Shown: positions 41,577-50,150, counted from the stretch's first letter. The stretch: 64,000 bases of DNA from Paenibacillus sp. HGH0039 (GCF_000411255.1 NZ_KE150412.1:2216300-2280299), one strand, 5' to 3'. Numbers and translations are program-made. The notes: generated by a model from the letters alone, not told the origin.

Positions 41577-41984
41577 TCAGAGGAACAGGCCCATCCCCGG
41601 AGCACCGGCCGGCCGCTCGTTAAATCCGTAGCGTTCATAGAAGCCTTGCTTCCCTTTGGCGCAGGCAAGCTGAACCCAGCGGATTCCTTTTGACTTGCAG
41701 TAGTCCAGAAGACGGTCCATGATTTTGCTGCCAAGTCCCTGGTTCCGGTAAGCCGGCAGCACCATCATTTCGCAGATGATACACTGAATAACCCCGTCCG
41801 AAACCATGCGGCCGGACGCTACCAGCCTGTCGCCCTTATAAACCGTAACGACGTACCAGCTGTTCCGGACCGCTTCGTGCAGCATGTCTTCCGTCCAGAT
41901 TCTGTCCCCGTTCCATCCTGTCGATTGGAACAGCTCATAATAATCGGCTTTCGCCGGCAGATCCGTGCGGATCTTAAAGGTCAT
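41577..41984 (-). CDS. GNAT-family N-acetyltransferase
   Basis: A 135-residue acetyltransferase. The acetyl-CoA loop is visible in EMMVLPAYRNQGLGSKIMDRLLDYC (second half LPAYRNQGLGSKIMDRLL), followed by VQLACAKGKQGFYERYGF. Early residues YYELFQSTGWNGDR resemble small-molecule GNATs of the aminoglycoside/arylalkylamine-like sort, but the substrate is unknown. The ATG follows GGAGGCGAGAG. It is expressed from a consensus promoter that is overlapped by a perfect 26-bp palindrome, so tight control by a dimeric regulator is likely. Confidence 0.88.
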   Translation of the reverse strand: MTFKIRTDLPAKADYYELFQSTGWNGDRIWTEDMLHEAVRNSWYVVTVYKGDRLVASGRMVSDGVIQCIICEMMVLPAYRNQGLGSKIMDRLLDYCKSKGIRWVQLACAKGKQGFYERYGFNERPAGAPGMGLFL

Positions 41985-42021
41985 CGCTCTCGCCTCCGGT
42001 ACGTGTATATACGCATTAGAT

Positions 42022-42047
42022 TAATTATTCATTATAATGAATAATTA
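42022..42047. promoter_or_regulatory. Perfect 26-bp palindrome over the GNAT promoter
   Basis: Positions 42022-42047 read the same on both strands (left half TAATTATTCATTA). The palindrome covers the -10 box, most of the spacer and the expected start site, the classic place for a repressor. Confidence 0.75.
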
Positions 42048-42058
42048 TACAATGTCAA
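42031..42058 (-). promoter_or_regulatory. Consensus promoter of the GNAT gene
   Basis: On the minus strand TTGACA (42053-42058), 16 nt and TATAAT (42031-42036): both hexamers match consensus fully. It ends 47 nt upstream of the ATG. Confidence 0.85.
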
Positions 42059-42195
42059 CTTCCTGTTTCCCTACTTTTGAACACGACCTTCTACCCGCAA
42101 GCGGATGACCGCCGAATACAATCGGCCTCACCACGAGCACGCGGAAGACTGGTTACTCATGCTCGTTTTTTCGGCAAGCATCCTTTCAATGGATC

Positions 42196-42234
42196 TAAAA
42201 AAGAGACCGATCCCCAGGATCGGTCCCTCTTATT
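42196..42234 (-). terminator. Terminator of the HlyD/TolC-like operon
   Basis: On the minus strand AAGAG(G)GACCGATCC pairs with GGATCGGTCTCTT around TGG, followed by TTTTTT. Confidence 0.9.
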
Positions 42235-42296
42235 CATTCGCATAATAATAAAGTCCATATACATTCAGCTGCATAAACTTTCGAAATACGGGCCTT

Positions 42297-43670
42297 TTAC
42301 GAGATAAACCCTCTATCCATCGCTTCGGCTTTGCGTACCAGCGCGAAGTATTTCAGTCTGGCTCCCTCCAGCGTGGTTTGAGCCTGCTGAAGTTTAAAGG
42401 AAAATTTATCGAAATCGTGCTTGGAGACAAATCCGTTCTCGTAACGGATTTTCATTTTGGCGACATCGGCCTGCGCGTCTTTCAGGTTGCGCTGCTCGTT
42501 CAGCACGGTCTGATAAGCGTTCTCGGCATCACTGTAGGTCGCGTAGATCTTTTTGACCAGCTCGGCTTTCGTCTGTTCCTGTTTCTGATAAGCGATTCCC
42601 GTGTTGACGCTCTGATACTGGCCGCCGTACGTATTCTTGGTCACGGTATTCTGCTGCTGCCAGATGGCTTCGTCGATGCCGTTGTGATCCATTTTCAGCT
42701 TAAAAGAATTGGCGAGCAGCGTTTCGGTATCTTTCTTCACAACCGGCTCCACGTTCGCGGATACGGCGGCCGGCTCTTCAAGCAGCAGATCCGGGGAATA
42801 TTCCACGCCGATATCGAAGCACAGCTGTACGAGACCCAGGCGGTAATTGTTCTCCAGCGTCTGAATGTCGTCGCCGATTTTGTTCACCGCTTTGCGGGCG
42901 GTTTCCACGTCCTCGGGAGAAGCGAGACCCGCGTCGCTCAGCACCTGGGCGCGTTTCATCTCTTTCTCCGCCACGCCTTTGTACTCATGCATGAGGACGA
43001 TTTGCTTCTTGGAACCGAGAAGCTGCACGTACTGCGCCGTCACCTGAAGCTTAATGCCCTCAATCGCTTCATCGGTCTGGAGCAGGTTGTTCCACATATC
43101 CGTGTCGAGCTGATGCGAGGTTGTTTTCATCTGTTCGCGCTGAGCCTGCAAAATCTGGTTAATTCCGTTAACCATCTGACCCTGGCCTTCGATGACTTTG
43201 TTCAGCACCGTGTTGGTTTCGACTACCGGACCGATCCAGAAGAAGCTGTCCGGAGTCGCTTTGGTCGGATCGATCTGGTACTTCTTCATCGCCTCGGGCG
43301 TCATGTAGTCCTGCGGGGAAGCCGGAAGCTTGTAGCCTTCGAAGCTGCCGCCGTACAGGTTGTCGCTCTGATCCTTGAGATCGCTGCTTTTATTGCCGAG
43401 CGCGGCTGTTTTCAGGTAGAGCAATTTCATATTGTAGGAGTTGTTTAGCGTACGTTCCAGCACGTTATCGAGGGTCAGCTTGCTGACTTTCTCCAGCGCG
43501 GGCAGGCGCACCTCGTCCTTATCGAGAGGTTTATCGGTTGTCGCGTGAAGTTGAACAAGGGTACCATCTTTGACTTCGTAGTAGGGCGAATGGGTATCCG
43601 CCGCCCATGCGGCAGGCATCATCCCGAATACAAAAGCGGACGCGGTCAGCGTAGCTATGATTTTTTTCAT
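42297..43670 (-). CDS. TolC-family outer-membrane-efflux-like protein
   Basis: A 457-residue exported protein with signal peptide (about 1-23, MKKIIATLTASAFVFGMMPAAWA). Long alpha-helical coiled-coil segments and repeat halves are characteristic of TolC-like proteins: LTLDNVLERTLNNSYNMKLLYL, ASPEDVETARKAVNKIGDDI and DAQADVAKMKIRYENGFVSKHDFDKFS in overlapping parts. In a Gram-positive host no outer membrane is available, so the role is unclear. The ATG at 43670 follows AAGGGA; the longer frame runs over intergenic sequence. It is the fourth gene after tetR, hlyD and an ABC-2 permease, separated by a 172-nt gap with a hairpin. Confidence 0.8.
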   Translation of the reverse strand: MKKIIATLTASAFVFGMMPAAWAADTHSPYYEVKDGTLVQLHATTDKPLDKDEVRLPALEKVSKLTLDNVLERTLNNSYNMKLLYLKTAALGNKSSDLKDQSDNLYGGSFEGYKLPASPQDYMTPEAMKKYQIDPTKATPDSFFWIGPVVETNTVLNKVIEGQGQMVNGINQILQAQREQMKTTSHQLDTDMWNNLLQTDEAIEGIKLQVTAQYVQLLGSKKQIVLMHEYKGVAEKEMKRAQVLSDAGLASPEDVETARKAVNKIGDDIQTLENNYRLGLVQLCFDIGVEYSPDLLLEEPAAVSANVEPVVKKDTETLLANSFKLKMDHNGIDEAIWQQQNTVTKNTYGGQYQSVNTGIAYQKQEQTKAELVKKIYATYSDAENAYQTVLNEQRNLKDAQADVAKMKIRYENGFVSKHDFDKFSFKLQQAQTTLEGARLKYFALVRKAEAMDRGFIS

Positions 43671-43762
43671 CGAAAATCCCTTCTTTTCCAAGGTATGATA
43701 AGAACTAAACGCAGGCTGAGGGACATGGGAACAAAAGCTTTGATGACTGAAACTATGTAAGC

Positions 43763-43800
43763 GGCGCGCTTGCAATGTAAAAGCAAGGCTTTCGCGCGCC
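43763..43800. repeat. Inverted repeat between permease and tolC-like gene
   Basis: GGCGCGC and GCGCGCC enclose an inner TTGC/GCAA hairpin. With no T-run it is more likely an RNA-stability element than a terminator. Confidence 0.5.
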
Positions 43801-43842
43801 GGTGAAACACTGTTTGGCAGGGTGTCGGCCGGAACAGGGCTC

Positions 43843-45069
43843 TTACACCGTAAGGGAGCTGCTCTCCGGCTGAACCGCAGGCAGCCCGGCCGAAGCCGGC
43901 TCATCCTTCTGTTTGCGGAACATGGCGAACCGGGTGAGCAGGAATGCCGCAAAGTAAGTGATGAGACCCGTCAGAACAAGCGCGATGCAGTCCTTGACGA
44001 TGACGTCGTAGCCGTTGCCTTTGACGAACACATGGCGGACGCCCTCCAGGAAATAAGTGAGCGGCAGCATATGGCCGAGAATGCTCAGTGCCTTCGGCAT
44101 CGCTTCAAACGGCCATGTATAGCCGGACAGCATGAACGACGGCACCGCGATCAGCATCGCAATCTGAGTGGAGCCGAGCTGCGCGCTCGAGAACAGGGAG
44201 ATGAAATACCCGATGCCGAGCACCGCAAAGTTGAAACAGGCCGAGAGCAGCAAGGCCATCAGAATTTGTCCGCGCATCGGAAGGTCGAAGCCGAACAGCA
44301 TGATCGTGAATACCACGACCGCATTCAGCATGCCGACGATAAAATAGGGAACCGATTTCGCGTAAGCGAGGCGCCACGGCATCTTTTTCCACTCCGCAAA
44401 ACGGCTCCAGATCCCTTTTTCCTTATCGCGGGTGATGGTCAAGGCGATGCCGAGCAGAAGCACCTGCTGTAAAATCGCACCCGCCAGACCGAAAATCATA
44501 AAATCGCTGTAGTTGAACGTCGGGTTGTAAAGCACCCGGTAGCGGAACGGGACCGCGGAGAACGTTGAGCTGACCTGTTCATCCTGAAGGCCCTGCTGCT
44601 GGAGCTTCTTGCCGCTGACGCCGTAGCTGTACGTGGTCACGATCTCATTGGCCGCGCGCGTCGCGGAGTTGGAGATCATCATGTTCGCGCCGTCGATCAG
44701 CGTCATGACCGGCTGCACATCGCCGTGTTTAATGCGGGCTTCGAATTCTTTCGGGATAATGACCCCGACCTTCGCTTCTCCGCGGGAGATGGCTTCCGTC
44801 ACTTCCGCCTCCGAATGGTAGGCGTTCACGACCTGGAACGTTTCGCTCTGGTCGAACGCCTGCACGATCTGGCGGCTGAGCTGACTGTTGTCCTCGTCGA
44901 AGACAACGGTCTGCATCTCGGTTACTTTGTGCTGCATATAAATCGATCCGAATAAGGTTGTGTAAAGGATCGGCACGAGGAACAGAATCGCCATCAACCG
45001 GCGGTCCTTGAAAATTTGCCGCCATTCCTCGGCGATCACGCTTCCGACTTTAAGGGGCAACGGTATCAC
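43843..45069 (-). CDS. ABC-2 type transporter permease (YhhJ/YhiH-like)
   Basis: A 408-residue permease of the ABC-2 membrane 3 type. One N-terminal transmembrane helix (LMAILFLVPILYTTLFGSIY) is followed by a 140-residue extracytoplasmic domain and five or six C-terminal helices. The conserved TWPFEAMPKALSILGHMLPLTYFLEGVRHV marks the family. It starts at GTG, 20 nt inside the end of the hlyD gene, which indicates coupling. In Gram-negative operons such permeases work with HlyD-like adaptors, TolC and a cytosolic ATPase. Here no ATPase gene is adjacent. Family assignment is secure. Confidence 0.9.
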   Translation of the reverse strand: MIPLPLKVGSVIAEEWRQIFKDRRLMAILFLVPILYTTLFGSIYMQHKVTEMQTVVFDEDNSQLSRQIVQAFDQSETFQVVNAYHSEAEVTEAISRGEAKVGVIIPKEFEARIKHGDVQPVMTLIDGANMMISNSATRAANEIVTTYSYGVSGKKLQQQGLQDEQVSSTFSAVPFRYRVLYNPTFNYSDFMIFGLAGAILQQVLLLGIALTITRDKEKGIWSRFAEWKKMPWRLAYAKSVPYFIVGMLNAVVVFTIMLFGFDLPMRGQILMALLLSACFNFAVLGIGYFISLFSSAQLGSTQIAMLIAVPSFMLSGYTWPFEAMPKALSILGHMLPLTYFLEGVRHVFVKGNGYDVIVKDCIALVLTGLITYFAAFLLTRFAMFRKQKDEPASAGLPAVQPESSSLTV

Positions 45070-46339
45070 CCGCTTTTCCTTCCCATTGTACGGTCATTCC
45101 CGTCAGAACCGATTCCGGCAGCTGAGGCAGCTCGACTTTCACGCCGAACGAGCGGATATCGGTATCGGACGCGTTCTGAGTCGCTTTCTTCACGGCGAAG
45201 TCCGCAGCCGGAGCGACCGTGCTTACTTTGCCGGTCACGGCGTCGCCGTTAGCCGTCACTTTTACGGTCACGGTATCGCCCGCTTTCAGGCCGGCCGCGT
45301 CCGTTTCTTTCAGATAGAAACGCGCCCATTTCGTCTCGGCGGACGTTTCCATCGTGAACACCGGGAAGCCGGAGCCTACCATTTCACCCAGTTGAGCGGA
45401 TTGGGAAATGATGATACCGTCGGATGGAGCAAGCAGCTCGGTGTAGCTCAGGTACGTCTCGGCTTCGCTTTGGGCCGCCTGGGCCTGCTGCTGTCCGGAC
45501 TGGGCGGATTTGACGGCGCCCTGCGCCTGCTGGATCGACGCCTGAGCGGCATTTACGTCACCCTGGCGGATTTTCACTTGATCCATGTTCGCCTTAGCCA
45601 GCTCGACGGCCGCTTTGGCCTGTTCCAGCTGCGCTTCCGCGGCCTGGATTTCCTCCACGCGCGGTCCTTGCTGGGCAAGCGCATACTGCTGCTGCGCCAC
45701 TTCGTATTTGGCTTTGGCCTCTTCGTAGCTGACCTTCGCTTTATCCACGTCCGTCTGGGCGACGAGACCCTCTTCCTTCATTTTTTTAACCCGGTTGTAG
45801 CTTTCTTCCGCTGTCTGGAAAACCTCTTTGGTCGCATTCAGCTGAATTTCCGCCTGCTTTTTCTCTTCCGGTCTCGCTCCGTTCTTGAGGGCGTCCACCT
45901 TCGTCTGCGCGGCCTTCACAACCGCTTCGGCCTGCTTCACTTGTTTTTCGGCCGTTTCCGCGGTAAGCGTCACCGCTTCCTGACCCTGCTGTTTTTTCGC
46001 CTGGGCTGTCGCTTCCGCGCCTTTCGCTTCGGCGATTTTCCCTTGGGAGAGCGCTACGGCCGCTTTGGCCTGGGCTACTTTCGCCTCGATTTCCTGGCTT
46101 TGAATCCGGGCCAGCACCTGGCCTTTCTTCACGGTGTCCCCTTCTTTGACGAGAATTTCGGTCACGCGGCCACCGGCTTTAAAACTTGCCGCCACCTGGT
46201 TCGCTTCGATATAAGCGGTCGGCAGATTCGCCGGACGGTTCTGTGTGCTGCTCATGGCTTCTTTGGAAGACAGCAGGAAAGTTCCCCCGCCGATCAATCC
46301 GGCCATCACTACGTATACAACAGGTCTAACAAACTTCAT
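45050..46339 (-). CDS. HlyD-family membrane fusion/adaptor protein
   Basis: A 429-residue adaptor with an N-terminal membrane anchor (VRPVVYVVMAGLIGGGTFLL). A lipoyl half-motif follows (ASFKAGGRVTEILVKEGDTVKKG in part, about 50-75). A very long Ala/Gln/Glu/Lys-rich coiled coil runs from about 85 to 300, then the second lipoyl half (LLAPSDGIIISQSAQLGE) and a beta-barrel domain. The coiled-coil length is like adaptors that reach a TolC partner, and a TolC-like gene lies in the same operon. The ATG follows GGGAGGG. It is the second gene after tetR. Confidence 0.92.
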   Translation of the reverse strand: MKFVRPVVYVVMAGLIGGGTFLLSSKEAMSSTQNRPANLPTAYIEANQVAASFKAGGRVTEILVKEGDTVKKGQVLARIQSQEIEAKVAQAKAAVALSQGKIAEAKGAEATAQAKKQQGQEAVTLTAETAEKQVKQAEAVVKAAQTKVDALKNGARPEEKKQAEIQLNATKEVFQTAEESYNRVKKMKEEGLVAQTDVDKAKVSYEEAKAKYEVAQQQYALAQQGPRVEEIQAAEAQLEQAKAAVELAKANMDQVKIRQGDVNAAQASIQQAQGAVKSAQSGQQQAQAAQSEAETYLSYTELLAPSDGIIISQSAQLGEMVGSGFPVFTMETSAETKWARFYLKETDAAGLKAGDTVTVKVTANGDAVTGKVSTVAPAADFAVKKATQNASDTDIRSFGVKVELPQLPESVLTGMTVQWEGKAGDTVAP

Positions 46340-46405
46340 CTAACATTTCCCTCCCAGGATATTTTCTCTAGTTCATAATTTAGGGTGTAAACGGACGAAC
46401 CGCCC

Positions 46406-46975
46406 TTAGAGGGCGATTCCGTCCATCATATAAAGCTGGATTAAATCCGAAATCTGCTCATTGGTAAGAGGCGGATGCTTTCTTTCCCAATCGACGAGCA
46501 GCACTAGGTACATACGCACCAGCACGAAGGCGGTAATCTCGGGGTCGCACGGCTTGATGGTTCCGTTCGCGACAGCGATCTCCAGATGCTGTTTGATGTA
46601 GCCGATGACGCCTTCCTCGATCTCGCGCAGAGCGTGCTGAGCCGCCGGAGTACCGAATTGGGCCACCTCCTGCGACAATTTAAGCAGCAGCTCGTGCTCC
46701 TTCCGGTAAACCAGAATGCTGTATGTTGCGGAATGCAGCTTCTCCATGATCGTGCCGCCCTTGGAAATGCTGGCATCGGCCAGTTTTCTCATCTCGGCGA
46801 TCAGGGATTTGACGATCTCGTTTAACAAATCTTCTTTTGTCTCAAAATACAGGTACAGCGTTCCCTTCCCTACACTGGCGATTTTGGCGATCTGGTCGAC
46901 CGTCGTTCCTTTGTATCCGAACAAAGCAAACGATTTTTTCGCCGCATCGAGAATGTTATCGCGCCGCTGATCCAT
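46406..46975 (-). CDS. TetR-family repressor of the export operon
   Basis: A 189-residue regulator with a clear TetR DNA-binding domain: ILDAAKKSFALFGYKGTTVDQIAKIASVGKGTLYLYFETKEDLL in consecutive parts, about residues 8-50. A helical ligand domain of AcrR/YfiR-like character follows. The ATG has GGAGGTG upstream. As first gene of the operon it probably represses itself and the hlyD-permease-tolC-like genes through the GTTTTGAC inverted repeat directly upstream. The inducer is unknown and likely the export substrate. Confidence 0.92.
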   Translation of the reverse strand: MDQRRDNILDAAKKSFALFGYKGTTVDQIAKIASVGKGTLYLYFETKEDLLNEIVKSLIAEMRKLADASISKGGTIMEKLHSATYSILVYRKEHELLLKLSQEVAQFGTPAAQHALREIEEGVIGYIKQHLEIAVANGTIKPCDPEITAFVLVRMYLVLLVDWERKHPPLTNEQISDLIQLYMMDGIAL

Positions 46976-46986
46976 TCGGCACCTCC

Positions 46987-47027
46987 GTTTTGACCAAAAT
47001 CCTATTTTAGTTCTGTAGTCAAAACAA
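46987..47027 (-). promoter_or_regulatory. Promoter and inverted-repeat operator of the tetR-hlyD operon
   Basis: GTTTTGAC (46987-46994) and GTCAAAAC (47018-47025) form a perfect 8-bp inverted repeat. Between and over them a minus-strand promoter can be read: TTGTTT (47022-47027), 17 nt, TAGGAT (46999-47004). A further GGTCAAAAT half-site lies at 47041-47049. Confidence 0.6.
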
Positions 47028-47207
47028 TATCATCTTTACGGGTCAAAATCAACGGGTCCCGCCGGCCAAACAGCCTTACATTTTAGCCCTTTTGTCTAAA
47101 AACGGGCCTCTTTTTTCAAACCTTGCCGGATTGCCGTTCAATTTTCGTCTGTTCCGTATGGAAACCGCCCCCTCCACAAACACTATCTGTAAAAGCGGAG
47201 GTGCGGG

Positions 47208-47909
47208 ATGAGCAGCAAAATTTTGTTGGTGGAAGACGAGAGTAAAATTGCACGCGTCCTGCAGCTGGAGCTGCAGCATGAGGGCTACGAGGTCAGTCTG
47301 GCCGAGGACGGGCGCGAGGGTCTCGACATGGCTCTGGCGGAGCCGTGGGATCTCATCCTGCTCGATATCATGCTCCCCGAGCTGAGCGGGCTGGAAGTGC
47401 TGCGCCGCCTGCGGCAGCAGTCCGCGGTCCCCGTCATCCTCCTGACCGCAAGGGACGCGGTGCCCGACCGGGTAAGCGGCCTGGACCAGGGGGCGAACGA
47501 CTACGTGACGAAGCCGTTCGCCATCGAAGAACTGCTCGCCCGCATCCGCAACCTGCTCCGGCTGACGACTCAGCAGAGCCAGGCGGAGAACGAACAGATT
47601 CTTCAGGCGGAAGATATTCTCATGAACCTGAAGAGCCGCGAGGTTACCCGCATGGGGAAATCCGTCGAGCTTACGCCCAAGGAATTCGACCTGCTGCAGT
47701 ACCTGCTCCAGCACAAGGGGGAAGTGAAATCCCGGGAAGATATCATTTCCGATGTATGGGGCTACGATTTTGTAGGCGATACGAACATTGTGGACGTCTA
47801 CATCCGTTATTTGCGGCAGAAGCTCGAAAAAAATTTCCCCGGCAAGCTGATCCATACGATCCGCGGTGTCGGTTACCTCATAAAAGGAAGTGGCTCCGAT
47901 GAGTCTTAA
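47208..47909 (+). CDS. OmpR-family response regulator
   Basis: A 233-residue regulator. The receiver domain (1-120) has the acidic pair in VEDESK, the phospho-acceptor Asp53 in LILLDIMLPELSG and Lys102 in DYVTKPF. The winged-helix output domain (about 130-230) shows ELTPKEFDLLQYLLQHKGEV and the VDVYIRYLRQKLE recognition helix. The ATG has GCGGAGGTG upstream. The stop lies 11 nt inside the following kinase gene start, so the pair is coupled. It is divergent from the tetR-hlyD operon, which it might influence; the real target is unknown. Confidence 0.95.
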   Translation: MSSKILLVEDESKIARVLQLELQHEGYEVSLAEDGREGLDMALAEPWDLILLDIMLPELSGLEVLRRLRQQSAVPVILLTARDAVPDRVSGLDQGANDYVTKPFAIEELLARIRNLLRLTTQQSQAENEQILQAEDILMNLKSREVTRMGKSVELTPKEFDLLQYLLQHKGEVKSREDIISDVWGYDFVGDTNIVDVYIRYLRQKLEKNFPGKLIHTIRGVGYLIKGSGSDES

Positions 47910-49266
47910 GCTGCGGTTCGCTCTGCTTCAGACTTCCCTGCTCTTTCTGATTCTTCTGGGCGTCAACTTCTTCATTTACTATCTTTTTATCGAAAACAAT
48001 TCGCGCAATGAAACTCAAAATATCGAACGCAAAGCGGCCAAGCTGCTGCTTCAAGAAAATGTGGTGCAGCATCCCGAATATTGGGAAAATCCTTTTCTGC
48101 TCAAAGACTTTCTCGTAGCCAACGAACTGATCCGGCTCATCGGACCGGACTCCATGGTGCAAAAAGAAATCTATACGGACGAAACGCTCCTTCAGCGTCC
48201 CGCCAAGTTTATAACGGCTTCGGGCACCATCTCCAAGCTGGTCTCCACGGACAACGGCTTTTGTCTGTATGTACAGGTACCGGTCATGGAAAACGAGCGC
48301 CAGATCGCTTCGCTGGAAATCGCCCGCAAGCTGGTCACCCTGAACGATAACGTGCAGGTGCTGTTTCTCGCTCTTTTTTATACGACGCTCGGTGCGCTTG
48401 TCTTATCCGTTATCATCGGGTATATCTACGCCAGTCTGGTGTTCAACCCCATTCACAGGCTGGCCCAGACGATGGAAAGCATTGAACGGAGCGGGACATT
48501 CAGACGGCTGGAGATCAAATCCACGCGAAAAAAAGACGAGATTGCCCAGCTCGGCCAGACGTTTAATGAAATGATCGGCCGGCTGGAGCAGCATTTCGAG
48601 CAGCAGAAGCAGTTTCTGGCGGATGCTTCCCATGAACTGCGCACCCCGCTCACGATTATCGAGAGTTACGCCAGGCTGCTCAAGCGCTGGGCCAGCAACG
48701 ATCCCCAGATCCGCGAGGAAGCGATCGAAGCGATTCTGAGCGAATCCGTCCGGCTGCGGGAAATGACGAAGAGCCTGCTCACTCTTGCGGATTCCGACGA
48801 AAGGCAGCGGACCGAATGGCAGGAATTCGAGCTGCGCCCCCTGGTCCAGGCTACGGCCGCGTCCATTCAGCTGACGTTCGACCGCGAGGTGCGTCTGGAT
48901 CTTCCCGAAGAGGACACTCCTCTGAAGATGAAAGGCGACCCCGAGAAAATCCGCCAGCTGCTGATCATTCTGCTCGACAACGCGATCAAGTACAGTCAGC
49001 TGCCGATCGACATCATCGTCCGGGAGCAGCCCCGTCACCTGCAGATCTCCGTCGTGGACAAAGGGATCGGCATCGAGAAGGAGGACATCCCGCAGCTGTT
49101 CAACCGGTTTTACCGCGTCGATAAAGCGCGCAGCCGCAAGAACGGAGGCGTCGGACTGGGGCTCGCCATCGCCGAGAACATCGTCAAGCTCCATGCCGGA
49201 ACTCTCAAAATCCAAAGCGAGCCGGATATCGGCACCGAAGTTCATGTCAGGCTCCCGAAGGATTAA
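47899..49266 (+). CDS. Sensor histidine kinase (partner of the upstream regulator)
   Basis: A 455-residue membrane kinase. Transmembrane helices at about 8-29 and 155-178 enclose a 125-residue extracellular sensor domain. HAMP (about 178-232), HisKA with His245 in ADASHELRTPLTII and HATPase_c with NAIKYS, DKGIGI and GGVGLGLAI follow. The ATG at 47899 was chosen because AAAGGAAG lies 10 nt upstream. The layout is like Bacillus YkoH/CssS-type stress sensors. The signal is unknown. A terminator follows at 49456-49489. Confidence 0.95.
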   Translation: MSLKLRFALLQTSLLFLILLGVNFFIYYLFIENNSRNETQNIERKAAKLLLQENVVQHPEYWENPFLLKDFLVANELIRLIGPDSMVQKEIYTDETLLQRPAKFITASGTISKLVSTDNGFCLYVQVPVMENERQIASLEIARKLVTLNDNVQVLFLALFYTTLGALVLSVIIGYIYASLVFNPIHRLAQTMESIERSGTFRRLEIKSTRKKDEIAQLGQTFNEMIGRLEQHFEQQKQFLADASHELRTPLTIIESYARLLKRWASNDPQIREEAIEAILSESVRLREMTKSLLTLADSDERQRTEWQEFELRPLVQATAASIQLTFDREVRLDLPEEDTPLKMKGDPEKIRQLLIILLDNAIKYSQLPIDIIVREQPRHLQISVVDKGIGIEKEDIPQLFNRFYRVDKARSRKNGGVGLGLAIAENIVKLHAGTLKIQSEPDIGTEVHVRLPKD

Positions 49267-49455
49267 CGAAAACCGGGGTCCGGTCCAATCGCTTTCGGAC
49301 CATCGCCAGGAGACGCCAAACACCGGTTGCCGGGAGCTGCACGCGCTGCGATTTCGGACCCTACTTGTAGGATCGGGACGCTCCGATCTCCTTTCGGCAC
49401 CGCTGCACGCTGAAAGAAAAGAGAAGCAAGCCTGAATCCATCTCTCCAACACAGC

Positions 49456-49489
49456 AAAAAAAGAACCGGCCTCCGACGGCCGGTTCTTT
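49456..49489. terminator. Convergent terminator between kinase and Hsp20-like gene
   Basis: AAAAGAACCGGCC and GGCCGGTTCTTTT form a 13-bp stem with runs of A and T on the two sides, usable in both directions. Confidence 0.92.
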
Positions 49490-49494
49490 TCGTA

Positions 49495-49995
49495 TCAGTA
49501 CTCGATATACGCTTCATGGTAGCTGTCTTTATACTTGCGCCTGCGCACCTGTATTTGCAGAACGCCTTCCTTGTAAGTGGCCTTCGCCGTTTTCGGCAGA
49601 ACCGGGCTGGGCAGTTTAATGAGTTTTCTCGGTTCGTCCGTCAGCCCGAGAATTTTGACGTGACTGGTTTTCACCAGTACCTGCAGCGAACGCGGATCTT
49701 CGCGTTTCGGAATTTTTAACCGGACGAATACGTCCGTATGCGTTTCGAACGTATCGCCGTTCACGGTCTCCCTCGGCTCCTGGGACGGCGTTCGCTCCTT
49801 GCCCTTCTGCTGAGCCTTGGGCTGCGTCTGCGTCTGTTGAACGTCCGCATTCATCTGCGGCGGCAGTGTACGGTCGAAGACGTCGCGCACGAACCCTTCG
49901 ATCCATTTGATATTCTCAATATATTTCTGGGGCTGATCGAGAAATTTTTCGACATGCTCCCATTTAAGCCATTTACTCGTGTCCGGCTGATTCAT
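49495..49995 (-). CDS. Hsp20/alpha-crystallin-like spore protein (GerT/CotM-like)
   Basis: A 166-residue protein. The C-terminal 85 residues look like an alpha-crystallin domain (DVFVRLKIPKREDPRSLQVLVKTSHVKILGL, then AKATYKEGVLQIQVRRRK, read in parts). The N-terminal half is helical (WEHVEKFLDQPQKYIENIKW) with a Gln/Thr/Lys linker. Spore-coat relatives such as CotM and the germination protein GerT share this layout. It lies divergently from the gerP cluster, and a sigma-K-like CATA box is upstream, which supports a spore-coat role. The ATG at 49995 follows GGGGGGAG. Confidence 0.7.
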   Translation of the reverse strand: MNQPDTSKWLKWEHVEKFLDQPQKYIENIKWIEGFVRDVFDRTLPPQMNADVQQTQTQPKAQQKGKERTPSQEPRETVNGDTFETHTDVFVRLKIPKREDPRSLQVLVKTSHVKILGLTDEPRKLIKLPSPVLPKTAKATYKEGVLQIQVRRRKYKDSYHEAYIEY

Positions 49996-50019
49996 CGCAG
50001 CTCCCCCCCGCTTCTTCTG

Positions 50020-50049
50020 CATTATATGAACGGAGACCGCCCGGTGGTG
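50020..50049 (-). promoter_or_regulatory. Possible sigma-K promoter of the Hsp20-like gene
   Basis: On the minus strand CACC (50046-50049), 17 nt, CATATAATG (50020-50028) fits mACm-N16/17-CATAnnnTR. The -10 also contains TATAAT, so sigma-A use cannot be excluded. Confidence 0.4.
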
Positions 50050-50091
50050 AACATTCTTTGCGGAATCCGTTAAATCGGGGAAAGGAGTATG

Positions 50092-50120
50092 AACATCTGG
50101 GCGCTCCCGTACATAAGCTA
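50092..50120 (+). promoter_or_regulatory. Sigma-K-type promoter of the gerP cluster
   Basis: AACA (50092-50095), exactly 16 nt, CATAAGCTA (50112-50120) matches the sigma-K consensus mACm-N16-CATAnnnTA fully, 31 nt upstream of gerPA. Mother-cell expression of coat genes late in sporulation is implied. Confidence 0.8.
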
Positions 50121-50150
50121 TAAAAGAAGATGCAGCAAAGGAGAACGCCT

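Larger units (their letters stand above)
41985..42296. other. Intergenic region with the GNAT promoter and a terminator
   Basis: It contains the palindromic promoter at 42022-42058 and the terminator of the tolC-like gene at 42196-42234. No other gene was recognised. Confidence 0.6.
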
